From positions 1-9,054 of the forward strand of contig CAMJKC010000062.1 in assembly GCA_946406305.1 (NCBI GenBank): 9,054 nt of DNA, written 5' to 3'. The translations under genes and the position numbers were made by a program. The stretch comes from an uncultured Lachnospiraceae bacterium. Lineage in GTDB: Bacteria > Bacillota > Clostridia > Lachnospirales > Lachnospiraceae. This document shows positions 1 through 7,246 of this stretch, in pieces. Numbering within the stretch: position 1 is the stretch's first letter; each line of letters starts with the position of its first letter. The notes under the pieces are model-generated. The model worked only from the letters and a program-made list of their open reading frames with translations, ran no database searches and had not been told where the DNA came from.

Positions 1-128
1 TTAGATATATAAAAAGGGAAGCAATAGTTGGAGTAAAATTTTCTTTTGATGATATATATAATGAATAAACCTATTAGATATATAAAAAGGGAAGCAATAG
101 TTGGAGTAAAATTTTCTTTTGATGATAT
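1..128. repeat. Exact 55-bp direct repeat, copies at 1-55 and 74-128 (period 73)
   Basis: Bases 1-55 are identical to bases 74-128; identity stops at base 56 versus 129, and the left extent is cut by the window edge. The period of 73 is not a multiple of three. Copy 2 lies in the frame of the helicase CDS. Copy 1, read in the equivalent frame, gives the same residues (RYIKREAIVGVKFSFDD) and then runs into TAA at 66-68. Removing one 73-bp unit would restore an uninterrupted helicase frame from the left edge. This is either a recent tandem duplication inside the helicase gene or an assembly artefact near a contig end. An exact 55-base match is suspicious because 55 is a common k-mer length in short-read assembly. 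Confidence 0.95.
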
Positions 129-681
129 TTGTAAATTTTATATGGGTAATAATTATATCTTAAAAAATGTCATAAAACTAAAAAAAGATATAGATGCTAT
201 AAAAAATATGCCACCTGCTCTTGCAATAAAGCATATAAGAAATCAAATAGGGTATGAAGATTATATAGCTAAATATTGTCTTAATAGTAATATAAATTAT
301 GAAGAGGTAAAATCATATCTTGATGAATTTGAAGATGTGTCAGTTTATTTTAAAACTACAGAAGAATTACTTATGTATGTTAAAAACTATAAAGCTCTTG
401 ATGACAACTGTGATACTGATTGTGTTAAGCTTATGACTTTTCATAGTAGTAAGGGACTTGAGTTTAAGACAGTAATAATAATAGATGCAAATGATGGTTT
501 AATTCCGCATAAAAAGAGTATAAAGAGTAAAGACATAGAGGCGGAGAGGAGATTGTTTTATGTTGCAATAACGAGGGCTAAAGAAAATTTACATATATTG
601 TTTACTAAAAATCGTAACGGAAAACAATATTTGCCTTCAAGATTTTTGGTAGAAGGCATAAAAGGGGAGGTGTTAAAATGA
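49..681 (+). CDS. UvrD/PcrA-type ATP-dependent DNA helicase, C-terminal fragment (5' end truncated or frameshifted)
   Basis: This is the C-terminal part of a superfamily 1A DNA helicase, a 3'-5' translocase used in repair and replication restart. Two late helicase motifs are clear. Motif V is TFHSSKGLEF, with its His codon at 442, followed by a typical IDANDGLIPH segment. Motif VI is EAERRLFYVAITRAKENL, starting near 538, with the conserved Arg of TRAK. The protein ends with LPSRFLVEGI, a usual C-terminus for short clostridial UvrD-like proteins. Walker A, the DExx box and motifs Ia-IV are absent, so at least 350 N-terminal residues are missing. The frame is closed upstream by TAA at 10-12, because of the 55-bp repeat. 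Start options TTG 46, ATG 49 and ATG 61 are probably not real initiators, since the homologous protein should read through INKPIRYI here. The gene overlaps the next one by four bases (ATGA). It could be a pseudogene or an intact gene spoiled by misassembly. Confidence 0.85.
   Translation: MIYIMNKPIRYIKREAIVGVKFSFDDICKFYMGNNYILKNVIKLKKDIDAIKNMPPALAIKHIRNQIGYEDYIAKYCLNSNINYEEVKSYLDEFEDVSVYFKTTEELLMYVKNYKALDDNCDTDCVKLMTFHSSKGLEFKTVIIIDANDGLIPHKKSIKSKDIEAERRLFYVAITRAKENLHILFTKNRNGKQYLPSRFLVEGIKGEVLK
664..672 (+). promoter_or_regulatory. Strong Shine-Dalgarno site of the response regulator
   Basis: GGGGAGGTG lies inside the last codons of the helicase, five bases before ATG 678. It is the best ribosome binding site in the window and fixes the start of the response regulator. 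The gene can therefore be translated well whatever happens to the helicase frame. Confidence 0.85.
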
Positions 682-1352
682 AAGAAAAACAAAAAATTTT
701 AGTGGTTGATGATGAAAACAGGATGAGAAAATTAATAGGAGATTTTCTTATAACAAATAATTATGATGTAGTTGAAGCTGGAGACGGCGAGGCGGCTTTG
801 AAAATTTTTTATGAAGACAAGGATATTGATTTGATTATACTTGATGTAATGATGCCTAAAATGGATGGCTGGGAGACATTAAAGGAAATAAGGTCAGAAT
901 CAAAAATACCTGTAGTCATGCTTACGGCAAAAGGGACAGAAATAGATGAGTTAAAAGGTTTTAGAGGTGGAGCAGATGATTATATACAAAAACCATTTTC
1001 TCCAAAAGTTTTGGTAGCGAGAATCAATGCCATATTAAAAAGGAGTGAAAGTGACAATAATAGAATTGAGTGTTCAGGTATTGTCATTGACAAGGTAGCT
1101 CACGAAGTTACGGTTGATGGTGAGATGATTGATTTATCATTTAAAGAATTTGAATTGCTTGAATATTTGATAGAGAATAAAGGTATTGCACTTACGAGAG
1201 AGAAAATTTTAAACAGCGTATGGAATTTTGATTATTTTGGAGATGCGAGGACGATAGATACTCATATTAAAAAACTCCGTGCAAAACTTGGAGATAAAGG
1301 AGAATACATAAGAACAGTTTGGGGAATGGGATATAAATTTAAACCAGACTAA
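678..1352 (+). CDS. OmpR/PhoB-family DNA-binding response regulator
   Basis: This is a cytoplasmic transcription factor of 224 residues, the usual length for the family. Residues 5-120 form the receiver domain. The acidic pocket is D11-D12, the phosphoacceptor is D56 in LIILDVMMPKMDG, the switch Thr is T83 in VVMLTAKG, and the invariant Lys is K105 in the YIQKPF motif. All catalytic positions are present, so it should be phosphorylatable. Residues ~128-222 form a winged-helix domain with LSFKEFELLEYLIENKG, then RTIDTHIKKLRAKLG as the recognition-helix region, and a terminal VWGMGYKF hairpin. ATG 678 is supported by a strong ribosome binding site. It overlaps the helicase stop by four bases and is ten bases from the kinase, its obvious partner. 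Its targets are unknown; its position just upstream of wall-synthesis genes suggests an envelope role, but this is inference. The specific orthologue cannot be named. Confidence 0.96.
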   Translation: MKEKQKILVVDDENRMRKLIGDFLITNNYDVVEAGDGEAALKIFYEDKDIDLIILDVMMPKMDGWETLKEIRSESKIPVVMLTAKGTEIDELKGFRGGADDYIQKPFSPKVLVARINAILKRSESDNNRIECSGIVIDKVAHEVTVDGEMIDLSFKEFELLEYLIENKGIALTREKILNSVWNFDYFGDARTIDTHIKKLRAKLGDKGEYIRTVWGMGYKFKPD

Positions 1353-1362
1353 AAGTTTATTT

Positions 1363-2997
1363 ATGAAAAAAAGTATAACTTGGAGAATTACAATAACATT
1401 TGTAGTAGTGATAGTTTTTTGTCTTGCAAGCGTATATATTTTTAATATATTGTTTTTGGAAAAATTATATATTAGAAATAGAAAGCAGGTGCTTGTAAAA
1501 GCTTATCATGCTCTTGATGAGGGGATAATGGAAGCCTATGCAAATGGTTATGAGTTAAAAGACTTATTTAAAAATAGCAAAATAGGTGTCCGTCCTGGAC
1601 AGGTTACAACACAAGGTAAAAATAAAGAGTTTTATGAATCTATAGAATCTAACCTTGCAAGGTTTTTAAGAGAGATACAAAACATATACAACATAAGCAT
1701 AGTTTTAGTAGATAGCAATAATAATTATTACTCTCTATATCAAAATAACCAAAGGTTTGATAAGAGGATTATGTCATACATTTTTCAAAATAATGAACAT
1801 GATGAAGGTTTTCAAGTTCTTGAAGAGACAGATAAGTATAAAATTGCTACCATAACAAATGATGAGACCCAAGTGTTTCCAAATGTTAAAAGAAATATTA
1901 ACCCTGTATATAAAACAGCAGACATAGAGTGTTTTGGATTTTTATCAGATAATGCAACTAATTTTTTTATGACGACTCCTATAACCTCACTTAAAGAGCC
2001 GATAGAAGTTTTTAATAAAATTTTAGTTGAAATATCTATTATTATCATAATAATAGGTTCTATAATTATATATATAACATCTTATAGGCTTACGATACCG
2101 ATAAAAAAATTGGCACATATATCAGAGAAGATGTCAAGCCTTGACTTTATGAGTAAGTATGATGAAGATAGGGAAGATGAAATAGGTGTTCTCGGCAAAT
2201 CTATGAATAAGATGAGTGACAAGCTTGAAGAGACGATAGGTGAGTTAAAATCTGCAAACATAAAACTAAAAGAAGATATAGAGCAGAGAAATAAGTTGGA
2301 TGAGATGAGACAAGATTTTATAGCAAATGTGTCACATGAACTAAAAACTCCTATTGCTCTTATACAAGGTTATGCAGAAGGTCTTCAGTGTGGCATGGCA
2401 GAAGATAAAGAAAACAGAGATTATTATGTAAATGTAATAATGGATGAAGCAAATAAGATGAATAGGATGGTAAGGCAACTTCTTGACTTGTCATCAATTG
2501 AGAGTGAAATAGGAAATTTTGAGATCGAGAGGATAAATTTAAAAGAAGTTGTCCTGCAAGTGACAAAGTCACAAGATATAGTTTTAAATCAAAAAAATAT
2601 AAATAAAAATAATGATATAGATGAGAATATATATGTTTGGATGGATGAATTCAAACTTGAAGAAGTAATAAGAAATTATTTGACAAATGCTATAAACCAT
2701 ATAGATGAAAATAAATGTATTGTAATTTCTACAAAGGAAACTCAAAATGATAGAGTTAGATTTATGGTGTATAACTCAGGAGAGCAACTGTCTGATGAGA
2801 ATTTACAAAATGTGTGGGAAAAGTTTTACAAGACAGACAAAGCGAGGACGAGAATGTATGGAGGGACTGGACTCGGACTTAGTATAGTAAAAGCAATAGC
2901 TGAAAAGATAAATACGAGTTGTGGATGTTACAATGTAGATAATAAAGAGTACTTATATAGTGGAATAGTTTTTTATTTTGATTTAAGCACAAAATAA
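1363..2997 (+). CDS. Membrane sensor histidine kinase (HAMP-HisKA-HATPase)
   Basis: This 544-residue kinase should phosphorylate the preceding regulator. TM1 spans about residues 9-32. An extracytoplasmic region of about 185 residues (33-218) follows, then TM2 at about 220-239 with a run of Ile, and a HAMP domain at about 241-293 (YRLTIPIKKL, then EDEIGVLGKSMNKM). The dimerisation and phosphoacceptor helix carries H325 in FIANVSHELKTP. The ATP-binding domain shows the N box (N438 and N442 in EEVIRNYLTNAINH), a G1 box of NSGE type instead of the more common DxGxG, an F-box-like WEKFYKTDKAR, and the G2 box GGTGLGLS at 500-507. The core appears complete. The sensor region has no motif I can name; a PAS-like or Cache-like fold is possible from alternating beta segments such as ISIVLVDSNNNYYS. 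ATG 1363 lies ten bases after the regulator stop with no clear Shine-Dalgarno, so translation may be coupled. A double stop, TAATGA, ends the gene. Confidence 0.95.
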   Translation: MKKSITWRITITFVVVIVFCLASVYIFNILFLEKLYIRNRKQVLVKAYHALDEGIMEAYANGYELKDLFKNSKIGVRPGQVTTQGKNKEFYESIESNLARFLREIQNIYNISIVLVDSNNNYYSLYQNNQRFDKRIMSYIFQNNEHDEGFQVLEETDKYKIATITNDETQVFPNVKRNINPVYKTADIECFGFLSDNATNFFMTTPITSLKEPIEVFNKILVEISIIIIIIGSIIIYITSYRLTIPIKKLAHISEKMSSLDFMSKYDEDREDEIGVLGKSMNKMSDKLEETIGELKSANIKLKEDIEQRNKLDEMRQDFIANVSHELKTPIALIQGYAEGLQCGMAEDKENRDYYVNVIMDEANKMNRMVRQLLDLSSIESEIGNFEIERINLKEVVLQVTKSQDIVLNQKNINKNNDIDENIYVWMDEFKLEEVIRNYLTNAINHIDENKCIVISTKETQNDRVRFMVYNSGEQLSDENLQNVWEKFYKTDKARTRMYGGTGLGLSIVKAIAEKINTSCGCYNVDNKEYLYSGIVFYFDLSTK

Positions 2998-3013
2998 TGA
3001 TATAATAATTATA
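2978..3013 (+). promoter_or_regulatory. Predicted sigma-A promoter with extended -10; start point falls on the mreC ATG
   Basis: A TTGATT hexamer at 2978-2983 (4 of 6 matches to TTGACA) is followed by a 17-base spacer and a perfect TATAAT at 3001-3006. TG at 2998-2999 makes this a TGnTATAAT extended -10. Counting seven bases on from the last T of the -10 puts +1 at 3013, exactly the A of the mreC ATG. If active, it would give the mreC-mreD-mrdA-rodA-dacA block its own transcript, with no 5' leader. It overlaps the end of the kinase gene. TATAAT-like strings are common in DNA this AT-rich, so this remains a prediction, but the extended -10 and ideal spacing raise it above background. Confidence 0.5.
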
Positions 3014-3852
3014 TGAAGAATCAACAATCAAAAATTTTCATATTGATAGTTGTGGTAATGTCGGTTGCTTCTATAACATTTTCACACTATATGCCAAGCC
3101 TTTCTGTTCCTATAAGAAATGCTTTTTCTTTTTTTGTAGTTCCTATGCAAGATAGGATAAATAGATTTGGTGGAGTATTAGTTAATATATTTGGCGATAG
3201 GCAAACACTTGATGAAGCGAATCTTAAAATAGAGCAGTTAGAAGATATGATTGCTTCAATGAGCGAAACAATAAACACTCTTAGAGCAAAAAGTTATGAA
3301 AATGATAGGCTTAGAAAATTATATGACCTTTCTGACGAATATAGCCAATATGATAAAATTGCTTGTAGGGTTATAGCAAAAGAGTCAGGTGATTGGTTTC
3401 AAGTATTTAAAATAGACAAAGGGTATAGAGATGGCATAAAAGTGGATATGAATGTCTTGTCGGATAAAGGCTTGTGTGGCATAGTTACAGATGTTGGATA
3501 TAACTATTCAACTGTCCGTTCTATAATTGATGATGAATCAAGAGTATCTTCAATGACACAGCACTCACTTGAGAGTTGTATGGTTGAAGGAGATATAACT
3601 TTGTATAATACTAATAGACTAAGATTAACTGGGATTAGGGTTGGAAGCACAGTAGTAGATGGAGATAGAATAGTTACTTCAAATATATCTTCAAAATTTT
3701 TACCTAACTTACTTATAGGCTATGCTACAGATATAGTAATAAATGATAATCAACTTTCAAAGAGTGGATATTGTATTCCAGTAACTGATTTTAATAACAT
3801 ATCAGAGGTATTAGTCATAACGAGATTAAAATCTGATAGTATGGTAGATTAA
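3013..3852 (+). CDS. mreC: Rod-shape-determining protein MreC
   Basis: MreC is a bitopic membrane protein that oligomerises outside the membrane and activates the PBP2-RodA synthase during side-wall growth. The 279-residue product has a short cytoplasmic tail, one membrane segment at about 8-25, a coiled coil at about 66-105 (LDEANLKIEQLEDM through ENDRLRKLYDL), and the paired beta-barrel region from about 115 on. That region includes the conserved stretches VIAKESGDWFQVFKIDKGYRDGI and MNVLSDKGLCGIVTDVG, typical of the family. ATG 3013 is the first possible start: an in-frame TGA sits five codons upstream. The upstream bases contain no Shine-Dalgarno. It lies 15 bases after the kinase, two bases before mreD, and has a predicted promoter abutting the start codon. 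mreB is not adjacent. Confidence 0.93.
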   Translation: MKNQQSKIFILIVVVMSVASITFSHYMPSLSVPIRNAFSFFVVPMQDRINRFGGVLVNIFGDRQTLDEANLKIEQLEDMIASMSETINTLRAKSYENDRLRKLYDLSDEYSQYDKIACRVIAKESGDWFQVFKIDKGYRDGIKVDMNVLSDKGLCGIVTDVGYNYSTVRSIIDDESRVSSMTQHSLESCMVEGDITLYNTNRLRLTGIRVGSTVVDGDRIVTSNISSKFLPNLLIGYATDIVINDNQLSKSGYCIPVTDFNNISEVLVITRLKSDSMVD

Positions 3853-3854
3853 AG

Positions 3855-4373
3855 ATGCGAAAAGATGGTTTTCTCAAAAAAAATTTGATTTTACTGGCAC
3901 ATTTTTCTATAATATTTTTTGCATTCATATTGCAAACTTCAATATTTCCACTAATCACTTATCTTAGGTCAACACCTAATTTAGTTTTGATAATAGTATT
4001 TACCTATGGCTTACTGTATGGAGAGAATATTGGCATTATAGTTGGCATAGTAGTAGGCTTGTTATTTGATATGTATTTTGATGAAACATTTGGTGTATAT
4101 GTATTGATATACTCAATCATTGGATATGCAAATGGTATTTTGCACGATTCCTTTTATGGAGATAGTATAAGTTTGTCTATGATACTTAGTATTGTAAACT
4201 GTTTTGCATTTAATATTTATATTTATGTTATGCATTTTTTAATAAGGGGGAGAATAAATATATGGTATTGCTTGACACGGATAATTTTCCCAAACATTAT
4301 GTTTACACTGATTGCTACAATAATAATATATAAATTTTTATATGATTTTAATGTAATAAGGAAAAGCGAATGA
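3855..4373 (+). CDS. mreD: Rod-shape-determining protein MreD
   Basis: MreD is a small polytopic membrane protein that works with MreC in the elongation complex. The 172-residue product is almost wholly hydrophobic, with five or six predicted membrane segments (about 10-33, 42-56, 58-75, 77-95, 103-128 and 142-162). Family hallmarks are TPNLVLIIVFTYGLLYGE at 40-57 and VVGLLFDMYFDETFG with D72. Sequence conservation in MreD is generally weak, and its position between mreC and the PBP2 gene is strong support. ATG 3855 comes two bases after the mreC stop without a recognisable ribosome binding site, so translation probably depends on ribosomes finishing mreC. The stop overlaps the next start in an ATGA. 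An A8 tract at 3876-3883 lies near the 5' end but the frame is intact. Confidence 0.92.
   Translation: MRKDGFLKKNLILLAHFSIIFFAFILQTSIFPLITYLRSTPNLVLIIVFTYGLLYGENIGIIVGIVVGLLFDMYFDETFGVYVLIYSIIGYANGILHDSFYGDSISLSMILSIVNCFAFNIYIYVMHFLIRGRINIWYCLTRIIFPNIMFTLIATIIIYKFLYDFNVIRKSE
4359..4362 (+). promoter_or_regulatory. Shine-Dalgarno site of mrdA
   Basis: AGGA lies seven bases before ATG 4370, within the last codons of mreD. It supports the overlapping ATGA start of the PBP2 gene over later internal starts. Confidence 0.65.
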
Positions 4374-7243
4374 TATATGAAATATGGAAAATTATAAGAG
4401 AAGCTTTTAGAGGTGCCAATCAAAGAATAAATATTTTGATTGTTATTTTTATTATGCTGTTTTTTGTATTGCTTTCAAGATTATTTTCTCTTCAAGTAGT
4501 AAATGGTCAATATTATTTTGACAACTATGTGCAGAAATCTATGAAGTATATCACTGTTCCTGCTGCGAGAGGAAACATATATGACAAAGATGGTAAAATA
4601 CTTGCATACAATGAATTAGTCAACAACATTACAATAGCAGATGTAGATGCTTATCCTGCAAATAACCAAGGTATAAATAAAAGAAATAGAATGCTTTTAA
4701 AATTAGCAAGGATACTTAGAAAATATGATTGTAAAATAGATAGTAAATACTTTATTGAAATAGATGAAAATGGAAATTTTGTATATACGACGAAGAGCGA
4801 AAAACAACATAAAAAATTTATAGCTGATATATATGGCAGAGTTTTAGCGGACCTTGACGAAGGGAGAAATTATAGATACCCATCAACAATATCTGCTAAA
4901 GAAGCTTTTGAATACTCAAAAAAGAGATATGCTATGGATGCGGTGAGAGGTGACAATGGCAATGTAATGCTCATAGATGATGAAACCATGCTTGATATGA
5001 TAGGCATACATTTTACTATGAGACTTACTTCTTACAAGAAGTATCAACCAACTGTTATAGCAAGTAATGTGAGCAATAGCTGTGTCACTGAGATAGTTGA
5101 GAATAAAGGTGAACTCATGGGAGTGGATAAAGAAGAGACGAGTATTAGAAGATATAACTATGCGATTTATTTTGCTCACATAGTAGGCCATATAGGAAGG
5201 ACATCTGAAAATAGAATAAATCAATTAAAAAAGAATAACCCTCAATATGATATAGACGACAGAGTAGGACTTCTCGGAATTGAAAAGCAATATGAATCAA
5301 CCCTTTGCGGACAAAAAGGATACAAGAGGATAATTGTAGATTCTTCTGGTAAAATTTTAGAAATTCTTGAAGAAGCAGAACCGAAATCTGGAAATGATGT
5401 ATATTTGAGTATAGCCGTAAATGACCAGATTGCAAATTATCACTTAATTGAGCAACAACTTGCAGGAATAATAGCTTCTAAAATAATAAATGGTGAAGTA
5501 GATAATCAAAGAAAAGACTCTTCTACAATGCAGATTTCTGTTTTTGATGCATACTACCATTTGATAGAGAACCATGTATTAGATCACCATCACTTTGAAG
5601 CACCAACGGCAAAACAGGCGGAAAAAGAAATAAGGAGAGTATTTTTAGAAGCGAAGGATAGAGTTAGGGGTCTTATATACAAAAATTTAATGGATGAAAA
5701 TTCAAGCATTCAAAAAGATTTATCAAATGACCAACAAAATTATCTTGCTTATGTATATACATATCTTCATACTCACAATAATATACTTATGTCTGATGCC
5801 ATAGACAGAGATATTTTAGAATACAAATTGTGGAAAGAAGATGAAATAAGTTTGAGAAGGTTTTTAATGAAAGCCATAGAAGAAGGTTGGATAGACACTA
5901 CAAAAATATATGCTTCAGATAGATATGGTGACAGAGATACTATATACAGATACTTAGTTGAGTATATTATGAATGAATTAAATGATAATGAAGAGTTTGA
6001 TATGCTCGTATATAGATTTGCGATTAAGCAAAAATATATTACAAATAGACTATTGTGTATGGCATTATATGAGCAAGGTTTTTTGGAATATAATGATGTA
6101 GAATATACAAAAATTATGAATGGTAATGATGAATATATATATACTTTTTTTATAAGACTCATAAGAGATTTGATTTTAAAACCTTCTGACTTGGCACTTG
6201 ACCCATGCACTGGTTCTATATGTGTAACAGATGTAAATACTGGGAAATTAAAAGCCTTTGTCACTTATCCTTCTTATGACAATAATAATATTACAAACAG
6301 AGCCTATTTTGATTCGTTAAATAACAATGCTTCATTACCTCTCGTTAATTGCACGACACAGACACAGCTTGCACCAGGTTCTTCTTTTAAACCTATTACT
6401 GCAGTTGCCTGTTTAGAAGAAGGAATTATAACAAAAGATACAGAGATAAGATGTAAAGGAATTTTTGATGAAATAGATCCTCCGATAAAATGTTGGGCAT
6501 ACCCTTATGACCACGGAGTGTTAGATTTGTTAAATGGCATAAAGAACTCTTGCAATGTGTTTTTTGCTGATTTGGGGCATAGGATGTCTATTGATGAAAA
6601 CAATAACTATTCTACAGATACTGGACTTAGAATATTGATAAAATATGCTGAGATGTTTGGACTTGGTGAAAAAACAGGAGTTGAATTAGATGAATCAATG
6701 CCAGCAATTTCAAGACAAGACCCAGAGAGATCTGCAATGGGACAAGGAACTCATGCATTCAATAATGCACAATTAGCAAAATTTACTACTTGTTTTGCAA
6801 ATGGGGGGATTTTATATGACCTCTCCATAGTAGATAAAACACAAGATAAAAGTGGAAAAGTATTATCTGTAGTAGAACCTAAATATAAGAGAACACTTGA
6901 AATATCAAAAACAAATATGGATATAGTAAAAGATGGACTTAGAGAAGTGGTTACAACTGGTATTGCGAGATATGTTTTTAGAGGTCAAAATGTAGAAATA
7001 TGTGGTAAGACAGGAACTGCACAAGAAAGAAATGATAGACCAAACCATGCTGTGTTTGTCTCATTCGCACCATATACGAGACCAGAGATAGCTGTTAATG
7101 TTGTAATACCTTTTGGCTATTCATCAGGTAATGCAGCAGCACTCGCAAATAGAGTATATAATTATCAATATGGAGCTACATCATTTGAAGATGTTATAAG
7201 CAGAAATGCAGATAACATTAAAAGTATAAATGTATCAGATTAA
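4370..7243 (+). CDS. mrdA: Penicillin-binding protein 2, elongasome DD-transpeptidase (class B), with a large helical insertion
   Basis: This class B PBP cross-links peptidoglycan stems outside the membrane in partnership with RodA. After a short cytoplasmic tail, one membrane anchor spans about 20-36. The pedestal opens with PAARGNIYDKDGKILAYN (R67-G68), a class B signature. The transpeptidase motifs are all present: SxxK with nucleophile S671 and K674 (APGSSFKP), SxN at S727-C728-N729 (KNSCNVFF), and KTG at 880-882 (CGKTGTAQE). The 957-residue length is far above the 600-700 usual for PBP2. The excess lies mainly between VYLSIAVND (about 344) and LALDPCTGS (about 608), where about 230 charged, mostly helical residues replace the normal short link. 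I recall similar insertions in Lachnospiraceae PBP2 proteins, so this is probably a lineage trait and not a fusion. The 4-base overlap with mreD and 3-base gap to rodA fit tight co-expression. FtsI/SpoVD is the alternative, but mreCD and rodA context favours PBP2. Confidence 0.93.
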   Translation: MIYEIWKIIREAFRGANQRINILIVIFIMLFFVLLSRLFSLQVVNGQYYFDNYVQKSMKYITVPAARGNIYDKDGKILAYNELVNNITIADVDAYPANNQGINKRNRMLLKLARILRKYDCKIDSKYFIEIDENGNFVYTTKSEKQHKKFIADIYGRVLADLDEGRNYRYPSTISAKEAFEYSKKRYAMDAVRGDNGNVMLIDDETMLDMIGIHFTMRLTSYKKYQPTVIASNVSNSCVTEIVENKGELMGVDKEETSIRRYNYAIYFAHIVGHIGRTSENRINQLKKNNPQYDIDDRVGLLGIEKQYESTLCGQKGYKRIIVDSSGKILEILEEAEPKSGNDVYLSIAVNDQIANYHLIEQQLAGIIASKIINGEVDNQRKDSSTMQISVFDAYYHLIENHVLDHHHFEAPTAKQAEKEIRRVFLEAKDRVRGLIYKNLMDENSSIQKDLSNDQQNYLAYVYTYLHTHNNILMSDAIDRDILEYKLWKEDEISLRRFLMKAIEEGWIDTTKIYASDRYGDRDTIYRYLVEYIMNELNDNEEFDMLVYRFAIKQKYITNRLLCMALYEQGFLEYNDVEYTKIMNGNDEYIYTFFIRLIRDLILKPSDLALDPCTGSICVTDVNTGKLKAFVTYPSYDNNNITNRAYFDSLNNNASLPLVNCTTQTQLAPGSSFKPITAVACLEEGIITKDTEIRCKGIFDEIDPPIKCWAYPYDHGVLDLLNGIKNSCNVFFADLGHRMSIDENNNYSTDTGLRILIKYAEMFGLGEKTGVELDESMPAISRQDPERSAMGQGTHAFNNAQLAKFTTCFANGGILYDLSIVDKTQDKSGKVLSVVEPKYKRTLEISKTNMDIVKDGLREVVTTGIARYVFRGQNVEICGKTGTAQERNDRPNHAVFVSFAPYTRPEIAVNVVIPFGYSSGNAAALANRVYNYQYGATSFEDVISRNADNIKSINVSD

Positions 7244-7246
7244 AAT

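Noticed and set aside
1309..1362. Possible promoter in front of the kinase (TATAAA at 1332-1337)
   Set aside because: The hexamer 17 bases upstream reads TAAGAA, with little similarity to TTGACA, there is no extended -10, and the region codes for the conserved end of the regulator.
2038..2076. ATT/ATA-rich run in the kinase gene as a microsatellite
   Set aside because: It encodes the Ile-rich second membrane segment, is imperfect as a repeat, and is explained by AT-biased codons.
3876..3883. A8 tract near the start of mreD, and T8 tract at 7456-7463 in rodA, as possible slippage or phase-variation sites
   Set aside because: Both frames are intact, and runs of seven or eight A or T are expected in DNA this AT-rich. 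Nothing else indicates programmed switching.
5773..6264. Long open frame of 163 codons on the - strand inside the PBP2 gene
   Set aside because: It lies antisense to conserved coding sequence, has no ribosome binding site I can see, and encodes a low-complexity Ser/Ile/Tyr-rich product. It is a shadow of the real gene, as are the other - strand frames.
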